Shown piece by piece: positions 30,421 through 32,490 of a DNA stretch of 32,490 nucleotides. The DNA is taken from the NCBI RefSeq assembly GCF_001720585.1, contig NZ_MABH01000075.1:1-32490 (forward strand), read 5' to 3'. The notes under the pieces were generated by a model. That model saw nothing but the letters and a program-made list of their open reading frames with translations. It did no database searches and had not been told where the DNA came from. Origin of the DNA: Cereibacter johrii (GTDB lineage: Bacteria; Pseudomonadota; Alphaproteobacteria; Rhodobacterales; Rhodobacteraceae). Position 1 is the first letter of the stretch. Each line of letters starts with the position of its first letter. Made by a program: the position numbers and the translations under genes.

Positions 30421-31365
30421 TCAGTGCCACTCCGCCTGCGCCGCAAGGAAGGCCGCGCCGAACGCATCGCGCAGGTAGGGCGCAAACCGCCGCGCGAGCT
30501 CCTTTCCGGCCAGCGTGTCCGAAGGGAAATGCAGCCCCGCCCATTCCCGGTTCTCCGCCACATTCTGCGCGATGCGCTGCAACTCCTCGGTCGCGGGATG
30601 CTCGGGCAGGATCGCGTTGAAGGCGAAGACGATGGAATGGCCCTGGAACGAATGGTTCGAGGGGTAGCTCTGGTGCGCGGGCACGGCGAGCAGCGGACGC
30701 AGCCGCAGCTCGACGACGTTCGGCCGGTCGCGGTCGATCCGCGCCTTGTAGAGCAGCCCCACATATTCCGTGGCCTGCAGGATGTTCAGGAACAGCCCCT
30801 CGGTCGCCTCGTAGCCGGCCAGCCCCTCGATCCCGAGCGGTCGCAGGAACTCGTCCACCGAGAAGGCGGCCTGGGCCTGAATGTCGGGAAGCCGCCGCAT
30901 CCGCTCGGCATCGCGGGCCTGCATGGCCAGCATCACCGCGGTCTCGAGACGGGTGAAGTCGGGCCCCGGTGGCAGGCAGATGTCGAGGCACTCCCAGACG
31001 AAGCGGCGGGCGACGATGAACGGATCGGCCTGCGGCAGCTGATGCAGACGCCGCAATTCCAGCGCCGGCATCAGGCTGGACAGCGCTGCCGCGCCGCCGG
31101 CGGCACCCGCAACCTTGTTCTTGTTCTTATTCTTGTTTTTGTTCTTGTTCTTGTTCTTGTTCTTATTGAGAGACGACTTGTTCTGCACCGATTTGTTGAG
31201 CGCCGACAGGGCTGCGACCCCGGTGCCGACATTGCCCTCGGCCGATCCGTCGCTGGCCACCGACTGGCCCGCGCCGCCGCCTGCGGGCAGCACGCGCTCG
31301 GCATTCACTTCGAAGGGGTAGCGGTTCAGGAAGGCCGCCACGCCCACCGGTTGGGGTTCACACAT
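30421..31365 (-). CDS. PAP2/vanadium haloperoxidase-fold protein with Asn-Lys repeat
   Basis: A 314-residue soluble protein. The C-terminal half has all three PAP2/haloperoxidase motifs: K207-X6-R214-P215, P235-S-N-H238, and R273-X5-H279-X3-D283. It could be an acid phosphatase or a vanadate-dependent haloperoxidase; the sequence does not decide. No membrane helices are seen, unlike lipid phosphatases. The N-terminal part is Gly/Ala-rich and contains nine tandem Asn-Lys pairs (67-84), very AT-rich against its surroundings. The ATG at 31365 is chosen over 31371 because GGAGG is then six bases upstream. The protease gene follows after one base. Confidence 0.8.
   Translation of the reverse strand: MCEPQPVGVAAFLNRYPFEVNAERVLPAGGGAGQSVASDGSAEGNVGTGVAALSALNKSVQNKSSLNKNKNKNKNKNKNKNKNKVAGAAGGAAALSSLMPALELRRLHQLPQADPFIVARRFVWECLDICLPPGPDFTRLETAVMLAMQARDAERMRRLPDIQAQAAFSVDEFLRPLGIEGLAGYEATEGLFLNILQATEYVGLLYKARIDRDRPNVVELRLRPLLAVPAHQSYPSNHSFQGHSIVFAFNAILPEHPATEELQRIAQNVAENREWAGLHFPSDTLAGKELARRFAPYLRDAFGAAFLAAQAEWH
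31114..31167 (+). repeat. Nine-copy hexanucleotide repeat (CTTGTT) encoding Asn-Lys pairs
   Basis: Nine tandem CTTGTT units with three single-base variants (two ATT, one TTT). On the minus strand they encode (Asn-Lys)9 inside the PAP2-fold gene. It is the most AT-rich stretch in the window. Changes in copy number would stay in frame and alter the length of a charged linker. Confidence 0.9.
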
Positions 31366-31392
31366 CCTCATCCTCCAGGAACATCGGCCGGC

Positions 31393-32490
31393 TCAGTGCT
31401 TGCGCACGCCCGCCTTCACGAGACCGTCCAGAAAATGCCGCCCGCCCTCGGTATCGAGGCCCGGGTAGCCCGCGTCCCGGAGCGAGGCGACCGAGAAGTT
31501 CGGCTCGACCTGCAACAGCCGCTCGAGGAACCTCCGCGCCTCCTCGGGCCGGTCGAGATGGGCGTTCGACGAGACCAGCACCCGCAGGAGCGAGTTGAAG
31601 TCGGGCCGCTCGGCCAGCGCCGACTGTCCGGCGTCGATCGCCGTCTGATGATCGCCCGAGAAGTTGCCGGTGATCGCGCGGGTGGTCTCGAAATAGTAGC
31701 GGTGCGGGCTGAAGGCGCCCAGATGACGCGCCCAGCGCGCCATGGCGAGCGCCCGCTTCGGCTGGCCCGCATAGGCATGGAGCATGGCATAGAGATCCCA
31801 GGCCAGCGTCTGCGCCGGATTGACCCGCAGGGACTGCTCGAAGAGCGCCGCGGCATAGTCGAACTCGCCGAAGAGGTAGGAATGGATGTGGCCCACCAGC
31901 GCCGAGACCAGCGCATTGTTGGGCTCTAGCCCCAGCGCGCGGCGTGCGAGATGCTGCGTCTCCTCGATCAGCGGCGCGTCGGCGGGGTTGAAGCGCTGGC
32001 CCACACGGAAAGTGTTGAGGAAGGCCAGCCAAGCATAGCCCTGCGCGGTCGGGGTCCGGTCCAGATGCCGGCGCAGGATCTCTTCGGACCGGTCGAGATC
32101 GCCGCGCGCCAGCCGGAACATCGAGGCCACGGCGGCCGCGATCCGTCCCTCGGCCTCGGCCCCCTCGGTGCCGTGGCGGCGCAGGAAATGCAACGTCGCC
32201 TCTTCCGTCGCGCGCACGATCAGCGGCATGGCGAAGCTCGCCTCGCCGATCGACTCGCGCCGCGGCACGATCACCTCGTCCGACCAGACCAGCGCATTGT
32301 CGGCCGGGTTCTGCAGCACGATCCCCACCCGGAGGTAGCTCTGATCCGCCAGAACCCGGACCTGCACGCTCAGATGCACCTGCTCGGGCAGACGCGCGAG
32401 CAGCCCGCCCCCCGCAAGGCCGGCCCCCAGATCGCCCAGCGCAACGGGCGCCATGTCGACCAGCCGCAGGTCGCCCGCCTCGACGAGCGC
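31393..32490 (-). CDS. TPR-repeat protein, C-terminal part
   Basis: At least 366 codons, open through the right edge, so the N-terminus is missing. The first visible part (LRVGIVLQNPADNALVWSDE) resembles the segment that precedes TPR repeats in CadC-like regulators and TPR-linked nucleotide cyclases. The rest is a run of TPR-like helix pairs, such as AQGYAWLAFLNTFRVG, ARRALGLEPNNALVSALVGH, AAALFEQSLRVNPAQTLAWD, and ARRFLERLLQVEPNFSV. A regulatory or scaffold role is plausible. It lies 27 nt before the PAP2-fold gene, likely first or early in that operon. The missing end would show whether a DNA-binding or cyclase domain is attached. Confidence 0.7.
   Translation of the reverse strand, partial: ALVEAGDLRLVDMAPVALGDLGAGLAGGGLLARLPEQVHLSVQVRVLADQSYLRVGIVLQNPADNALVWSDEVIVPRRESIGEASFAMPLIVRATEEATLHFLRRHGTEGAEAEGRIAAAVASMFRLARGDLDRSEEILRRHLDRTPTAQGYAWLAFLNTFRVGQRFNPADAPLIEETQHLARRALGLEPNNALVSALVGHIHSYLFGEFDYAAALFEQSLRVNPAQTLAWDLYAMLHAYAGQPKRALAMARWARHLGAFSPHRYYFETTRAITGNFSGDHQTAIDAGQSALAERPDFNSLLRVLVSSNAHLDRPEEARRFLERLLQVEPNFSVASLRDAGYPGLDTEGGRHFLDGLVKAGVRKH

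Noticed and set aside
28719-30620. Plus-strand open frame of 633 codons
   Set aside because: Antisense to the S8 protease, which has a complete catalytic set.
30385-31929. Plus-strand open frame of 514 codons with a Leu/Phe/Val-rich run
   Set aside because: The hydrophobic run is only the complement of the Asn-Lys repeat of the PAP2-fold gene; there is no other support.
1-32490. tRNA, rRNA, CRISPR arrays, insertion sequences, attachment sites
   Set aside because: I looked for cloverleaf-like, spaced-repeat and transposase signals and saw none I could support.

Overview
This 32.5 kb, very GC-rich window carries one compact flagellar gene cluster followed by a small accessory operon. Gene content (polar-type flagellum with MotA/MotB, MotE-like, DUF6468, FliL), dense ATGA-type overlaps and CtrA-like TTAA-N7-TTAA boxes all point to an alphaproteobacterium of the order Rhodobacterales. 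The arrangement most resembles what is known of the second, native, CtrA-controlled flagellar system (Fla2) of Rhodobacter (Cereibacter) sphaeroides. The species assignment is an inference from memory of that system, not a database match.

Layout: (1) 1-372, minus strand, the 5' end of fliI. (2) 456-4973, plus strand, a tightly packed rod/ring operon: flgB, flgC, fliE, fliQ, flgF, flgG, flgA, flgH and a FliL-like gene. (3) 5005-9936, minus strand, the export-gate operon: a lytic transglycosylase, flhA, fliR, flhB and a FliJ-like gene. (4) 10222-14538, minus strand, a stator and stator-accessory group: fliL, a DUF6468 gene, a MotE-like gene, motA and a large periplasmic protein in a MotC-like position. 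(5) 14608-17801, plus strand: fliF, fliH, fliN, fliP. (6) 17792-21787: a DUF1612-like helix-turn-helix gene (minus) and a three-PAS, two-receiver hybrid histidine kinase (plus). (7) 21763-26711, minus strand, the hook and P-ring operon: flgE, flgK, flgL, flgI. (8) 26806-28619, minus strand: motB and an unknown protein made of four repeats. (9) 28749-32490, minus strand: an operon of a TPR protein (cut by the window edge), a cytoplasmic PAP2/haloperoxidase-fold protein with an Asn-Lys repeat, and a subtilisin-family protease.

Together these genes supply most of the MS-ring, rod, L- and P-rings, hook, hook-filament junction, export gate, export ATPase and stator. Flagellin, cap, FlgD, FliK, FliG and FliM are not in the window and must lie elsewhere if the system works. 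By hand I find only five TTAA tetramers in the window. All five lie in gaps between genes, or just touch a stop codon, and each has a second half-site exactly 7 nt away. They sit about 45-75 nt upstream of minus-strand operon starts (fliI, motA, fliL, flgE, motB). A weaker sixth element lies at the same distance from the transglycosylase-flhA operon. This suggests one regulator, probably CtrA, coordinates the whole cluster.

The least understood parts are the 651-residue periplasmic protein, the four-repeat protein with an 11-bp phased repeat upstream, the DUF1612-like gene, the hybrid kinase, and the TPR/PAP2/protease operon.
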